22,223 nucleotides of DNA from a virus: positions 1 through 22,223 of the IMG/VR virus record IMGVR_UViG_3300006903_000236; one strand, given 5' to 3'. Numbering within the stretch: position 1 is the stretch's first letter; each line of letters starts with the position of its first letter. Under the pieces are notes generated by a model. The model was not told where the DNA came from. It saw only the letters and a program-made list of their open reading frames with translations, and ran no database searches. Positions 1-7,940 of this stretch are shown here, in pieces. Both the position numbers and the translations under genes were made by a program.

Positions 1-1
1 G

Positions 2-811
2 TTTGCGGCGAAAGACCCTCGTTTTCGATACCTTCGACAAAATAAAAAATGCGACGTCTTGTTAAATTTTTACGCCGTGGCTAAGGCCGCTGAAACACCG
101 TTCTTCATTTGGCATGCGGACGATGATGCATGGGCTCCAAATTACCTTGAAGAATTAGTCGCGCTGCTCAACAAAAATCCGTCGGCAAAGCTCGCGGTCG
201 CACAAACTCTGGAAGAGTTCCTGGATGGCTCAAATCGCAAGATCGTGACGAAGTACATCCCAGCCGATGAAGGTTTTTTTCAGCAAATGCGTTGGTTAAA
301 TAATTATCCCGCGACTTGGCTTTACGGTTTGTTCTGCAGATCTACCTTGGACAAGGTTCTCGATCTCGTAATGCGAGAGCCAGGGCTGGTGAAAGGCGCC
401 GACTTCCTCATTCTTTTTTATTTTTGCTTCGCAAAACTCGTAGTTGGAACAAATAATACCTGCTTCATATGGCGTGGCTATGTCGATCATACCCAATCGC
501 GAGAAAAGGGAGAACCACATCCTAAAATTACGGAAGGGCATGAAAATCCCAACCCGTATAAAAACATAAGCAATAAAATTGAGCTGCTCATACAAAACAA
601 TTATAAAAAGATCAGTAAAGTCAAATATCTGATTCAGTGCCGGCGCCGATTCTTTCGTATCGCGACGATCTGGATCCGACAAGAAACTCCCAATCCCGTC
701 CAAAGATTGGTGTGGCGCATATATCTATGGTTCTTTGTAGGCCGGCGGGTCTATGCCTCTCACCGAGCTCTAAAGTATTCTATATTGCGTGGCTTAGTTC
801 AGCATAAGTAA
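2..811 (+). CDS. Family 2 glycosyltransferase, 5' end missing
   Basis: This is the C-terminal part of a GT-A fold glycosyltransferase, probably adding a sugar to a lipid-linked O-antigen or capsule intermediate on the cytoplasmic face. The frame is open to the window edge. The residues before the first possible start (TTG at 59) already read like the family, with 'DPRFRYLRQNK' followed by 'LNFYAVAKAAETPFFIWHADDDAW', so the gene begins upstream. The HADDD motif is the expected metal and nucleotide-sugar binding DxD. The C-terminal half is basic and rich in aromatic residues (RRRFFR, WRIYLWFF), which suggests membrane association. The gene is AT-rich compared with everything downstream, as is common for recently acquired O-antigen transferases. 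It converges on the next gene with about 20 bases between the stops. Donor and acceptor cannot be inferred. Confidence 0.85.
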   Translation, partial: FAAKDPRFRYLRQNKKCDVLLNFYAVAKAAETPFFIWHADDDAWAPNYLEELVALLNKNPSAKLAVAQTLEEFLDGSNRKIVTKYIPADEGFFQQMRWLNNYPATWLYGLFCRSTLDKVLDLVMREPGLVKGADFLILFYFCFAKLVVGTNNTCFIWRGYVDHTQSREKGEPHPKITEGHENPNPYKNISNKIELLIQNNYKKISKVKYLIQCRRRFFRIATIWIRQETPNPVQRLVWRIYLWFFVGRRVYASHRALKYSILRGLVQHK

Positions 812-830
812 TTGCATCTTGGATTGTTTA

Positions 831-1586
831 TTATTTTATCCGTTTCAGCCATGCGTTGGGCCAATAGGTAATATTCTTTTGAAGACTAGATTCATTGAAA
901 CTCCACGCGGGATTTTCAATGATAAAATCTGAATGTCTTGCCGCAAATTCTAGTGCGGCTCGAGATGGATTATCCTGAAGCCACGATTTGTCGCCGCCCG
1001 GCACATCAGTCAAATCGCGCATATATCCATCTGCTGCCACAATGTAGGACCCAAGCGTCACCAAAGGCGCATAAGCTTCAAGTTCAGCCGTTACGTGAGC
1101 AAAGGAATGATTGGAATCCAATATCACGAGAACGCTTTCGCCAGGACGAATTGAATTCTTGACGCGAGCGACGACATCCGGCGCCGTTGACGACCCTTCA
1201 ATGAGCGTTATCGAAGATTTCAGCGGATGAGCTTCGAGTCGCGCCCGATTTTGTGGGCGTATATCAACGTCAACCGCAATCACTCTGCCTTTGCCAATTA
1301 GTTTGAGCAAGCTTGCAGAAAAAATGGCTGACCCGCCATGCGCGATACCGGTTTCCACGATCACGTCGGGCTTCGAGCAAAAAATAACCTCCTGATAACG
1401 AAGTACGTCTTCAGGAAGCTGTATGATCGGCACGCCAAACCAGGTGAAGGTGTAGGAATATTTCTGGGCGAAGCCAATCTTGAGCCACAGGTCGGAAATT
1501 AATGTGAAAGCCGCCTCGGTATAAAGCGGAATCGTTTTACCATCGCAAATAAGGCTTCGGGTTTGATCATCAATCACGATCTTCAT
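831..1586 (-). CDS. CmcI/cephalosporin hydroxylase-family SAM-binding protein
   Basis: A 251-residue protein of the cephalosporin-hydroxylase (CmcI/RhaI) family. These have a class I SAM-methyltransferase fold and often O-methylate sugars in polysaccharide clusters. The SAM site is visible as VETGIAHGGSA (residues 77-87), followed by the acidic end of strand beta-2 in VIAVDVD (102-108). The family's metal-site region appears as ILDSNHS (155-161), and a later acidic position is in VAADG (183-187). Length is normal. The ATG at 1584-1586 is preceded by a GAGAG Shine-Dalgarno-like stretch. The gene lies downstream of the SDR gene at 1665-2570 on the same strand with a 78-base gap, so they may be cotranscribed. 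Methylation of a sugar hydroxyl is the most likely role given the context; the exact substrate is unknown. Confidence 0.82.
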   Translation of the reverse strand: MKIVIDDQTRSLICDGKTIPLYTEAAFTLISDLWLKIGFAQKYSYTFTWFGVPIIQLPEDVLRYQEVIFCSKPDVIVETGIAHGGSAIFSASLLKLIGKGRVIAVDVDIRPQNRARLEAHPLKSSITLIEGSSTAPDVVARVKNSIRPGESVLVILDSNHSFAHVTAELEAYAPLVTLGSYIVAADGYMRDLTDVPGGDKSWLQDNPSRAALEFAARHSDFIIENPAWSFNESSLQKNITYWPNAWLKRIK

Positions 1587-1664
1587 GGATTTTCTCTCGG
1601 CGTGCTAAACTTGAGTTAACGAATCGCTTTTCTACAGACGCGATCAATTGCGCGGCACCGGCTA

Positions 1665-2570
1665 TTAAGCAACATCCCTCCGCTTCCAATACTCCAATGC
1701 TTCCTGCAAACCAATCGCCAATGTCCGCGCAGGTCGAAAATTGAGTTCGGATTCCAGCCGCGTTACATCGGCAACAATATAGTTCGGCTCATTAGGCCGA
1801 TCTGGTAGGAATCCTAGTTTGATCAAGTTCGGGCGGCTGGAAAGATTCCCGAGCATCCCGGCAACTTCGGCAATACTGACGCCCTTGCCTGTTGCGATAT
1901 TCACCGGGCCCGTGACACTGGCGAGAGCCAACGAAGCAATAGCTGCGCCAGCATCGCGAACGTCCATGAAGTCGCGTATTCCGCGACCGCTAGTACAGCA
2001 AGCGTTTTCGTTGGCAGCGAGTGCGCGCGCGATGCTTGGAATCAGCCGCTTTTTGTCTTCGCGGGGGCCATAGAGATGAAAAAGACGAGCCCAAGCGAAT
2101 TCCTTACCACGATCCGAGGCATATCTCTCAATTAACCGCCGCGTTGCATCCTTGGCAACGCCATATAGAGACGTGGGTATCGCCGGAGTGTCGCGCTCGC
2201 GGCAAGGATTATTACCTCTGAGATCGTATTCAACGCATGTCCCAACACCGACAAATCGCCGGGCGCCAGCTTCAAAACCAGCGCGCGCCAGCATCAGACT
2301 GGCATTTACCCAATCAAGATTTTCCGACGAAGTCCAGAATGCGCCGTGCTTTGCGATCCAGGCAAGATGTATAATCACTTCGGGCTGAATCGCTTGAACG
2401 ACCTCACGGATGCGTGCAGGCTTCAGCAAATCGAACTCGTGCGATACAACATTGGCGGCGATGTCGGAATGCTGGTGCGATAACGCATGAACTTCCACGC
2501 CTCGCGAAAGCAACGTCTCTGATGTGGCATAGCCTACAAAGCCGGAGGCCCCCGTCAAAAGTACTCGCAT
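1665..2570 (-). CDS. NAD(P)-dependent nucleotide-sugar epimerase/reductase (extended SDR)
   Basis: A 301-residue extended short-chain dehydrogenase/reductase, full length for the family. It has the Rossmann motif GASGFVG (7-13), an active-site Thr/Cys region GTCVEYD (110-116) and the catalytic pair Tyr136/Lys140 in SLYGVAK. These enzymes reduce or epimerise 4-keto-6-deoxy nucleotide sugars. The C-terminal half (RDFMDVRDAG, GPVNIATGKGVSIAEV) is the usual substrate-domain pattern. By memory it is closest to SDRs of the CDP-abequose synthase / 6-deoxy-talose dehydrogenase type, but a precise substrate cannot be assigned. The ATG at 2570 follows a strong purine-rich Shine-Dalgarno (AAGGAAAGGGG). 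It is transcribed divergently from the acetyltransferase at 2673 and probably leads into the CmcI-family gene. Confidence 0.85.
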   Translation of the reverse strand: MRVLLTGASGFVGYATSETLLSRGVEVHALSHQHSDIAANVVSHEFDLLKPARIREVVQAIQPEVIIHLAWIAKHGAFWTSSENLDWVNASLMLARAGFEAGARRFVGVGTCVEYDLRGNNPCRERDTPAIPTSLYGVAKDATRRLIERYASDRGKEFAWARLFHLYGPREDKKRLIPSIARALAANENACCTSGRGIRDFMDVRDAGAAIASLALASVTGPVNIATGKGVSIAEVAGMLGNLSSRPNLIKLGFLPDRPNEPNYIVADVTRLESELNFRPARTLAIGLQEALEYWKRRDVA

Positions 2571-2672
2571 TCCCCTTTCCTTCCTTCCGAATACAAAAAT
2601 CTTACACCATCCGGCTGAAAAAATACGCGCTTAAGACCTCGATGAAGTAGCACGAACGGGAGAGCGGGAATT
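2571..2672. promoter_or_regulatory. Divergent promoter region
   Basis: This 102-base gap separates the starts of two divergent sugar-modification genes, so both promoters must lie in it or inside the opposite gene. It is AT-richer than its flanks. It contains the Shine-Dalgarno of the leftward SDR (read on the minus strand) and a GGGAG element before the rightward ATG at 2673. No confident -35/-10 pair or operator could be read. Confidence 0.5.
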
Positions 2673-3329
2673 ATGAAGAAGTGCGTTATTTGGGGCGGCA
2701 AGGGCTTGGCCAAAATGGTGAGACCCATTCTTGAGCGCGATGGATACAAAGTTCTTGCAATTTTCGACAATGACCCGGCTGTTCAATCTCCTTTCAGCGA
2801 CATCCCGATCAGCGGAGGGTGGAAAGAATTTCTGCAGCAGCGTCCACGTTTGGGCGACGAATGCGGGTTCGTGGCGGCGATCGGCACAAATGGCAAAGAT
2901 CGATGCGACATTTCGCAGAAACTTTCAAAATCCGGTTTGCATCCGATCAATGTGATCCATGAGACGGCGTATGTCTCGGCCACGGCAAGCTTCGGCAAAG
3001 GAATTCTGGTCATGCCGATGGCCGTGATCTGCGAAACGACGCGTCTTGGCGCCTATTGTCTGTTGAACACGAACTCAAGCGTAGATCATGGTTGCAGCAT
3101 TGGAGACGGATTTCACGCGATGCCAGGCGCCACAATCGCGGGCGAAATAATCGTTGGGGATTATGTGTCCATCGGAAGTAACGCGACCGTCTTACCTCGG
3201 TTGCGGATCGGTAATGGAGCCACGATTGGTGCCGGGGCGGTGGTCACCAAAGATGTTTCAGCCAACTGCGTTATGGTGGGGAACCCCGCCCGAATAATGA
3301 CGACGCGCGATCCCGAGGCAGGCGGCTAG
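2673..3329 (+). CDS. NeuD/PglD-like sugar O/N-acyltransferase
   Basis: A 218-residue acyl-CoA-dependent acetyltransferase of the NeuD/PglD family, which acetylates amino- or hydroxy-groups of bacterial sugars. The N-terminal part (residues 1-90) is the small Rossmann-like domain: VIWGGKGLAK at the start, then a beta-strand ending in FDND. From about residue 95 to 210 it forms a left-handed beta-helix of hexapeptide repeats (VSATASFGKGILVMP, IGDGFHAMPGATIAG, VGDYVSIGSNATVLP). The general-base histidine of the family is seen in SSVDHGCSIGDG (His139). The end has the typical VVTKDV and GNPAR motifs. Length and motifs are intact. It is alone on the + strand between divergent and convergent neighbours. 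The sugar substrate is unknown. Confidence 0.88.
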   Translation: MKKCVIWGGKGLAKMVRPILERDGYKVLAIFDNDPAVQSPFSDIPISGGWKEFLQQRPRLGDECGFVAAIGTNGKDRCDISQKLSKSGLHPINVIHETAYVSATASFGKGILVMPMAVICETTRLGAYCLLNTNSSVDHGCSIGDGFHAMPGATIAGEIIVGDYVSIGSNATVLPRLRIGNGATIGAGAVVTKDVSANCVMVGNPARIMTTRDPEAGG

Positions 3330-3415
3330 CGATCTCGTCTTCGAATTTGAATTTTAACTGCTTTTCTAAACTCTCTTGATTTTGAACCAGGCCTGCTCTT
3401 CGTCAATTTCGACGA

Positions 3416-4396
3416 TCATCGTCCTAAGGTCTTCTTTCGAGCGGTGAAATAGAAGGCGTTTGGCTGCATAATGCCCTGATCCACGGCGTAGCGTTCGTAG
3501 AGGGCCAGGAAATCCGCGATCGGACGGAGCATCGCATCCTCGCCCCGCATTCCGCCAAGCGTGCGGTAGATAAACGCCGCTCCCGGCAGGTTCTCCAGAA
3601 CGGTGAACTTTTTTTCTAAGGCCTTCAGGATCTCAGCGCCGTTGGCGGCATTGTCGTGCGGCGATTGGCCCTGGGCTTCGTTCTTATCCCGCTCTTCGAC
3701 ATATTCCGTGAGGATGTCGCCGACCCACCGATGAAAGCCTTCCTTGGTCCGCGTCGCGTCGGGATCCACAGGCTCGTACCAATGCCCGGTGAGCGCAAGG
3801 AGGCCGCGGATCAGCGCCACTTGCGCGGCGTCCCCGCCTCGCCATCGCTCGTGACACGGCTCGTAGCCAACCACAACACCGCCGTCCTCCAACAGCGAAT
3901 GAAGTTGTTCGACGGCAGCATTCAAGTCCAGTAAATGGTGCAACACGCCAGAAATGAATACGGCGTCGTAGCGCCCTTTCGCCTCGAGGAAGGAGCATAC
4001 TTCGTAGCGGAGCGAACCGAAGCCTTCGGCGAAGGGATTCTCTTTCAGTGCCTGGCGAGCCGCCGCTACTGCGCGATCTGCGATATCGAAACCCGTTACA
4101 TGATATCCGGCACGCGCCAGCTCCAGGGCGAAGTAGCCCGCGCCGCAGCCCGCATCGAGAATACGGGCCCCCGGATGGACATGTTTCCTCAGCATCTCCA
4201 GGTGGGTATGGACCATGCGCCCAAGATAGAGATCCACATAGTGTGGATCGCGCCAGAAGCTCTTGTAGAAGTAATCGCACTTCACCGCCCGGCGGATGTC
4301 CGGGACAAAGCCTGCTTCGCGCCGTTCGGTGATCCGCTGGTTGAAGGCAGAGGCTTCCTCAGCGAGCCCCTCTTCGTCGGGGGAGGAATGCGTCAT
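3416..4396 (-). CDS. Class I SAM-dependent methyltransferase
   Basis: A 326-residue methyltransferase. SAM motif I is ILDAGCGAGYFALELA (79-94), motif II ends in VTGFDIAD (100-107), and motif IV/post-I is YDAVFISGVLHHLLDL. About 75 residues precede the Rossmann core (KCDYFYKSFWRDPHYVDLY) and a roughly 150-residue C-terminal region follows, both probably substrate-binding. Its ATG overlaps the TGA of the SDR at 4393-5457 by four bases (ATGA), so the two are translationally coupled. That pairing with a nucleotide-sugar SDR makes a sugar or lipid-linked glycan the likely acceptor, but a small-molecule or lipid target is not excluded. It converges with the acetyltransferase to the left; the 86-base gap there is AT-rich without a clear terminator hairpin. 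Confidence 0.85.
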   Translation of the reverse strand: MTHSSPDEEGLAEEASAFNQRITERREAGFVPDIRRAVKCDYFYKSFWRDPHYVDLYLGRMVHTHLEMLRKHVHPGARILDAGCGAGYFALELARAGYHVTGFDIADRAVAAARQALKENPFAEGFGSLRYEVCSFLEAKGRYDAVFISGVLHHLLDLNAAVEQLHSLLEDGGVVVGYEPCHERWRGGDAAQVALIRGLLALTGHWYEPVDPDATRTKEGFHRWVGDILTEYVEERDKNEAQGQSPHDNAANGAEILKALEKKFTVLENLPGAAFIYRTLGGMRGEDAMLRPIADFLALYERYAVDQGIMQPNAFYFTARKKTLGR

Positions 4397-5457
4397 GCCC
4401 TCTGCTCCTGCAGCGCGGGGGTGCGCCAGTAAAGACGCTCATCGATTTCCCGCCGCTCGGTGAGGTGCTGCAGTTGCTTCAGGCGAATAAAGCCGCGCGC
4501 GTTCAACGCTTCGCTTGTCACCTCGGCATGGGCGTCGAACCAAGCGTTGAGCTCCTGGCACCCCCGCTCCAGCGTCCACTCCGGACTGAAACCAGGCAGG
4601 CGAGCCTGGGCCTTCGAGAAGTCTACCCGATAAGATCTGAGATCGCCCGCGGTTTCGCCCGTGATGACGAGCTTCGCGTTCGGCACGGCGTGCGCCACTG
4701 CTTCAGCGATGTCGCGGATGCGAAAATTCGCGTCGTTGCGGCCGATGTTGAAGGCTTGGTTATGTACGGCTTCAGTGGGCGCCTCTACGGCGCAGAGGGC
4801 GGCGCGCGAGATGTCTTCGATATGGACCAGAGGTCGCCAAGGGCTGCCGTCGGACATCACCCGAACGACGCCGGTGGTGCGGGCCCAGGCCATCAGGTTA
4901 TTGAGCACCAAGTCAAAGCGCATGCGTGGGCTGGCGCCGAAGGCGGTGGCGTTGCGCAGATACACTGGTGAGAAGCCCTCGGCAGCAAGAGCGCTCAGGG
5001 CCTGCTCCGTGCGCACCTTGGAAACGGCGTAGGCGGACACTGGGTTGAACGGCGCTTGTTCGTCGAGCGGTCGCTCTGAGTTTTCTGCGGCGCCGTAGAG
5101 GCTGCAGGACGACGCGAACACGAAACGGCGCACGCCCCGTCGCTTGGCCAAACGCGCCAATTCCTCGGTCGCTTGAAAGTTGATTTCTAGCGTCAACTCT
5201 GGATCGAGCTGGCCGAGCGGGTCGTTGGACAGGGCCGCAAGATGGACAATGGCGTCTATGTCATCCAAGTCCGAAGGCTGCACCTGGCGTACGTCGCGAA
5301 GAATCTCTCGATCCGGCGCCACCCGCTGGGCACATGGATCGACGCAATCTTTGAAATAACCTGTATCCAGCCCGGTGACGGCGTGCCCGGCAGTTTTGAA
5401 TAGACGGATCATTACCGGTCCGATGAAGCCCAGATGCCCGGTAATCAATACTTGCAT
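4393..5457 (-). CDS. NAD-dependent epimerase/dehydratase (extended SDR)
   Basis: A 354-residue extended SDR that probably acts on a nucleotide sugar. It shows the cofactor motif GHLGFIG (7-13), the conserved VHLAALSNDP (71-80), the serine region FASSCSLYG (114-122) and the catalytic Tyr143/Lys147 in SAYAVSK. The substrate half contains WRPLVHIEDIS and AFNIGRN, both standard in the family. The last ~50 residues (GFIRLKQLQHLTERREIDERLYW) form a charged extension seen in SDRs that sit beside rfbF-type genes. The ATG at 5457 is preceded by a GAGGAG Shine-Dalgarno. It is divergent from rfbF across a 289-base regulatory gap and coupled to the downstream methyltransferase. It could supply a 4-keto reduction or epimerisation step in the CDP-sugar pathway. 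It should not be taken as a replacement for the missing RfbG without a test. Confidence 0.85.
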   Translation of the reverse strand: MQVLITGHLGFIGPVMIRLFKTAGHAVTGLDTGYFKDCVDPCAQRVAPDREILRDVRQVQPSDLDDIDAIVHLAALSNDPLGQLDPELTLEINFQATEELARLAKRRGVRRFVFASSCSLYGAAENSERPLDEQAPFNPVSAYAVSKVRTEQALSALAAEGFSPVYLRNATAFGASPRMRFDLVLNNLMAWARTTGVVRVMSDGSPWRPLVHIEDISRAALCAVEAPTEAVHNQAFNIGRNDANFRIRDIAEAVAHAVPNAKLVITGETAGDLRSYRVDFSKAQARLPGFSPEWTLERGCQELNAWFDAHAEVTSEALNARGFIRLKQLQHLTERREIDERLYWRTPALQEQRA

Positions 5458-5746
5458 TCCCTGGAGCTCCTCTAGGGCTCGACCTAAACTGCGGACGTCA
5501 GTAAGGGTCGATCATCGGGATCGCTGAAGCATGTACCCCACGAAACATCATGATCCCTAATTCGATTCAAGTATCCGACATGGGCTTATACGTAGGACCG
5601 TCACGAGATTAGAGGCGCACGGTCCTGCGAAGGGTCGCCCTTGTAGGGGAATGTAAGGATGATTACAAGTTTGAGCATTATTGAGCAGATTACATGGAGC
5701 CCTCCGACTTAATTCGGCGGCGGCAACAGAGATAGTCGGAGGTGCA
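5458..5746. promoter_or_regulatory. Divergent regulatory region upstream of rfbF
   Basis: This is the longest gene-free gap in the left half, and it is dense in symmetric sequence. AGGACCGT at 5594-5601 is inverted at 5619-5626 (8-bp arms, 17-base loop). AAGGG/CCCTT at 5630-5634 and 5638-5642 is a tight hairpin. TGTAA-N6-TTACA (5652-5667) sits inside a wider CTTGTA/TACAAG dyad (5640-5645, 5664-5669). TTGAGCA occurs twice, exactly 10 bases apart (5671, 5681), and GATTACA occurs at 5661 and 5688. This is the expected layout of regulator binding sites between two divergent operons. The regulator is unknown, and no clean sigma-70 promoter was recognised. Confidence 0.55.
5738..5742 (+). promoter_or_regulatory. 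Ribosome binding site fixing the rfbF GTG start
   Basis: GGAGG lies four bases before the GTG at 5747. It decides the start, because the open frame extends upstream to a TTG at 5681 that has no such signal and adds 22 residues foreign to the family. Confidence 0.75.
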
Positions 5747-6520
5747 GTGAAAGCGGTCATTCTGGCGGGCGGTCTGGGAACTCGCATCTTGGAAGAATCG
5801 CACCTGCGGCCCAAACCGATGATCGAGATCGGTGGGCGGCCGATTCTTTGGCATATTATGAAAATCTATAGCCACTTTAGTATCACGGATTTCGTAATCT
5901 GCCTCGGCTATCGGGGCTACATGATCAAGGAATATTTCTCCAACTATTTTTTGCACAATGCCGATGTCACGATCGACGTGGGCGCAAACAAGACAGAGTA
6001 CCACAACAAAAACGTGGAGCCCTGGCGGGTGACGCTCGTCGACACGGGCGAACAGACGCAAACAGGCGGCCGTCTAAAACGTGTAGCGCGTTATCTCACG
6101 CCGGGTGAACCATTCTGCTTCACTTATGGCGACGGTGTTGCGAATCTTGATGTCGCGCGCCTCACCGCGTTTCATAAGGCGCACGGCAAGCGTGCGACCG
6201 TTACAGCTGTGATCCCTCCCGGCCGCTATGGCGCGCTATCCATGGAAGGCGATCGCGTCATGCGGTTCGTCGAGAAACCTACAGGTGACAACACCTACAT
6301 CAATGGCGGATTCTTCGTGCTTGATCCGTCGGTCGCAAATCTCATTCATGGAGACGAAACGGCGTGGGAAGTGGAACCGCTGGAGCGGCTCGCCGAAGCG
6401 GGTGAGCTGATGGCCTTCCGCCATTCTGGTTTTTGGCAGCCGATGGATACGCTGCGCGACAAGATGCAGCTCGAGCAACTGTGGACGAGCGGCGTGGCCC
6501 CTTGGAAGGTATGGGCTTGA
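5747..6520 (+). CDS. rfbF: Glucose-1-phosphate cytidylyltransferase
   Basis: This enzyme makes CDP-glucose from CTP and glucose-1-phosphate, the first committed step towards CDP-linked dideoxy or branched sugars. From the GTG start it is 257 residues, the usual family length. The nucleotidyltransferase signature KAVILAGGLGTR opens the protein. It is followed by KPMIEIGGRPILWHIMKIYS, the family-specific ICLGYRGYMIKEYF, DTGEQTQTGGR and the metal-binding YGDG (Asp at about residue 129). The C-terminus carries NGGFFVLDPSV and FWQPMDTLRDK. It begins the + strand operon rfbF, dehydratase remnant, C-methyltransferase, rfbC. Its last codons overlap a possible ATG (6511) of the remnant. Catalytically it looks complete. 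Confidence 0.95.
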   Translation: MKAVILAGGLGTRILEESHLRPKPMIEIGGRPILWHIMKIYSHFSITDFVICLGYRGYMIKEYFSNYFLHNADVTIDVGANKTEYHNKNVEPWRVTLVDTGEQTQTGGRLKRVARYLTPGEPFCFTYGDGVANLDVARLTAFHKAHGKRATVTAVIPPGRYGALSMEGDRVMRFVEKPTGDNTYINGGFFVLDPSVANLIHGDETAWEVEPLERLAEAGELMAFRHSGFWQPMDTLRDKMQLEQLWTSGVAPWKVWA

Positions 6521-6708
6521 TCGGAATGACCCTGCCTGATCTTGGCGACGCATTGCAAGCGCACATCGAGCTTAGCTGCCGCCGTCGTTTCGCCGGTGCC
6601 GCTGCAATCGCCTGGACAGGGAACTGGTATCGCACCTTTGCCGCCGACAAGGATCTTCGCACCGTTACGCTCGACCAAATCGCTGCTTATTGCCGGGCGG
6701 CGGCATGA
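6511..6708 (+). pseudogene. rfbG: C-terminal remnant of CDP-glucose 4,6-dehydratase
   Basis: The frame encodes about 65 residues that align with the end of RfbG/DdhB. The stretch D-x3-A-x3-L-x2-R-x-R-[FW] (here DALQAHIELSCRRRF, family form D-x3-A-x3-LGW-x-PRW) is followed by WYRTFAADKDLRTVTLDQIAAY, the usual ending (W[YH]-x8-D[LM]R-x2-T[LI]-x-[QE]I-x2-Y). The roughly 300 residues with the NAD motif and the Tyr/Lys active site are absent. There is no room for them, since rfbF ends at 6520. The conserved GW of the family is also changed to SC. The order rfbF-rfbG is the normal one, and the fragment's TGA still overlaps the next gene's ATG (6705-6708), so coupling survives. Start choice (6511 or 6526) is uncertain. 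I infer an internal or 5' deletion; the fragment cannot be active as a dehydratase. Confidence 0.72.
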
Positions 6709-7940
6709 TGCCCACGCCGAATTGCCGTTTCTGCGGCACGCCGCTGACCGCCACACTTGTCGATCTTGGCGAGATGCCGCTCGCAAACAGTTACGTCACT
6801 GAGGCAACCGCGGCAAAGGAGCGGCGCTTCCCGCTGCATGTTCGTGTCTGCCCGCAATGCCTGCTCGTTCAGGTCGATCATACGGTCCCGGCCGACGCCA
6901 TTTTCGTCGCCGACTACGCCTATTCCTCTTCCTATTCCGACAGCTGGGTGGACCACGCCAAACGTTACGCCGACGCAATGATTGAGCGCTTCAAACTCGG
7001 CCCCAACGCATTGGTTGTCGAAGTCGCGTCTAACGACGGTTATCTGCTGCAGCACTTTCTCAACCGCGGCGTGCCCGTGCTGGGGATCGAGCCGGCCGCG
7101 CGGGTAGCGGAGGTTGCCATCAAGAAAGGCATTGCCACCGAAATCGTATTCTTCAATTCAGCGACCGCGAAACGCCTCGCCGCTTCCGGCGTACAGGCCG
7201 ATCTCATAGCGGCAAACAACGTTCTCGCCCATGTGCCCGACATCCGCGATTTCGTCGCCGGATTTGCCACGCTGCTCAAGCCGGAAGGTGTGGCCACCTT
7301 CGAATTTCCGCATGTGTTGAACCTTATTCGCGGGGTGCAATTCGACACGATCTACCACGAACATTATTCCTATCTTTCGCTCGCAACCGTTGAACGCATC
7401 TTCGCGACCGCTGGATTGCGCGCGATCGACGTGGAAGAAATTGAGACGCATGGCGGATCGCTACGCCTGTATGCCGCCCGCATTGATTCCACCCACGTTC
7501 CCACGCCAGCGCTGCAGGTTTTGCGCACGAAGGAGAAGTCCGCAGCGCTTGACCAGCTCGATGGCTATCGGGGCTATGCGGATCGCGTTCGCGCGGTGAA
7601 GGAGGGCTTTTTGGCCTTCCTGCAAAAGGCAAAAGCGGCCGGTAAGACCGTCACCGCTTATGGTGCGGCCGCCAAGGGCAATACGTTCCTCAATTTCTGC
7701 GGGGTCACGAGGAACGATATCGTCTGCGTATTCGATCGCTCCACTGCGAAACAGGGAAAGCTCCTGCCTGGTAGCCACATTCCAATTTTTTCGCCGGCGC
7801 GTCTTCCCGAAATAAAGCCCAACTATCTTGTCATCCTTCCTTGGAACATTGCCGAAGAGATTATTGCCGCGAGCGCAGCGATGAACTCTTGGGGTGGGCA
7901 ATTCGTCGTCGCGGTCCCGGCGTTGAGGATATTTCCGTGA
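6705..7940 (+). CDS. Sugar C-methyltransferase with N-terminal Zn ribbon (TylCIII/NovU/TcaB9 type)
   Basis: A 411-residue SAM-dependent methyltransferase that puts a methyl group on carbon of a keto-deoxy nucleotide sugar, giving a branched sugar. It has the three expected parts. The N-terminal zinc site has Cys7, Cys10, Cys49 and Cys52. The Rossmann core has VVEVASNDGYLL (104-115). The C-terminal domain has TVTAYGAAAKGNTFLN and ends VAVPALRIFP. The active-site motif YHEHYSYLSL (217-226) is intact and carries the Tyr217/His220 pair that corresponds to the catalytic residues of TcaB9. The start was set to ATG 6705, which overlaps the remnant's stop as ATGA, rather than the upstream start at 6690. 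The stop overlaps the rfbC start as GTGA. Its true substrate would be a CDP- or dTDP-4-keto sugar, yet the matching dehydratase is missing here. Confidence 0.92.
   Translation: MMPTPNCRFCGTPLTATLVDLGEMPLANSYVTEATAAKERRFPLHVRVCPQCLLVQVDHTVPADAIFVADYAYSSSYSDSWVDHAKRYADAMIERFKLGPNALVVEVASNDGYLLQHFLNRGVPVLGIEPAARVAEVAIKKGIATEIVFFNSATAKRLAASGVQADLIAANNVLAHVPDIRDFVAGFATLLKPEGVATFEFPHVLNLIRGVQFDTIYHEHYSYLSLATVERIFATAGLRAIDVEEIETHGGSLRLYAARIDSTHVPTPALQVLRTKEKSAALDQLDGYRGYADRVRAVKEGFLAFLQKAKAAGKTVTAYGAAAKGNTFLNFCGVTRNDIVCVFDRSTAKQGKLLPGSHIPIFSPARLPEIKPNYLVILPWNIAEEIIAASAAMNSWGGQFVVAVPALRIFP

Noticed and set aside
5681-5746. Longer rfbF starting at TTG 5681
   Set aside because: The 22 added residues have no family counterpart. 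GTG 5747 follows GGAGG and gives the standard start KAVILAGG and 257 residues.
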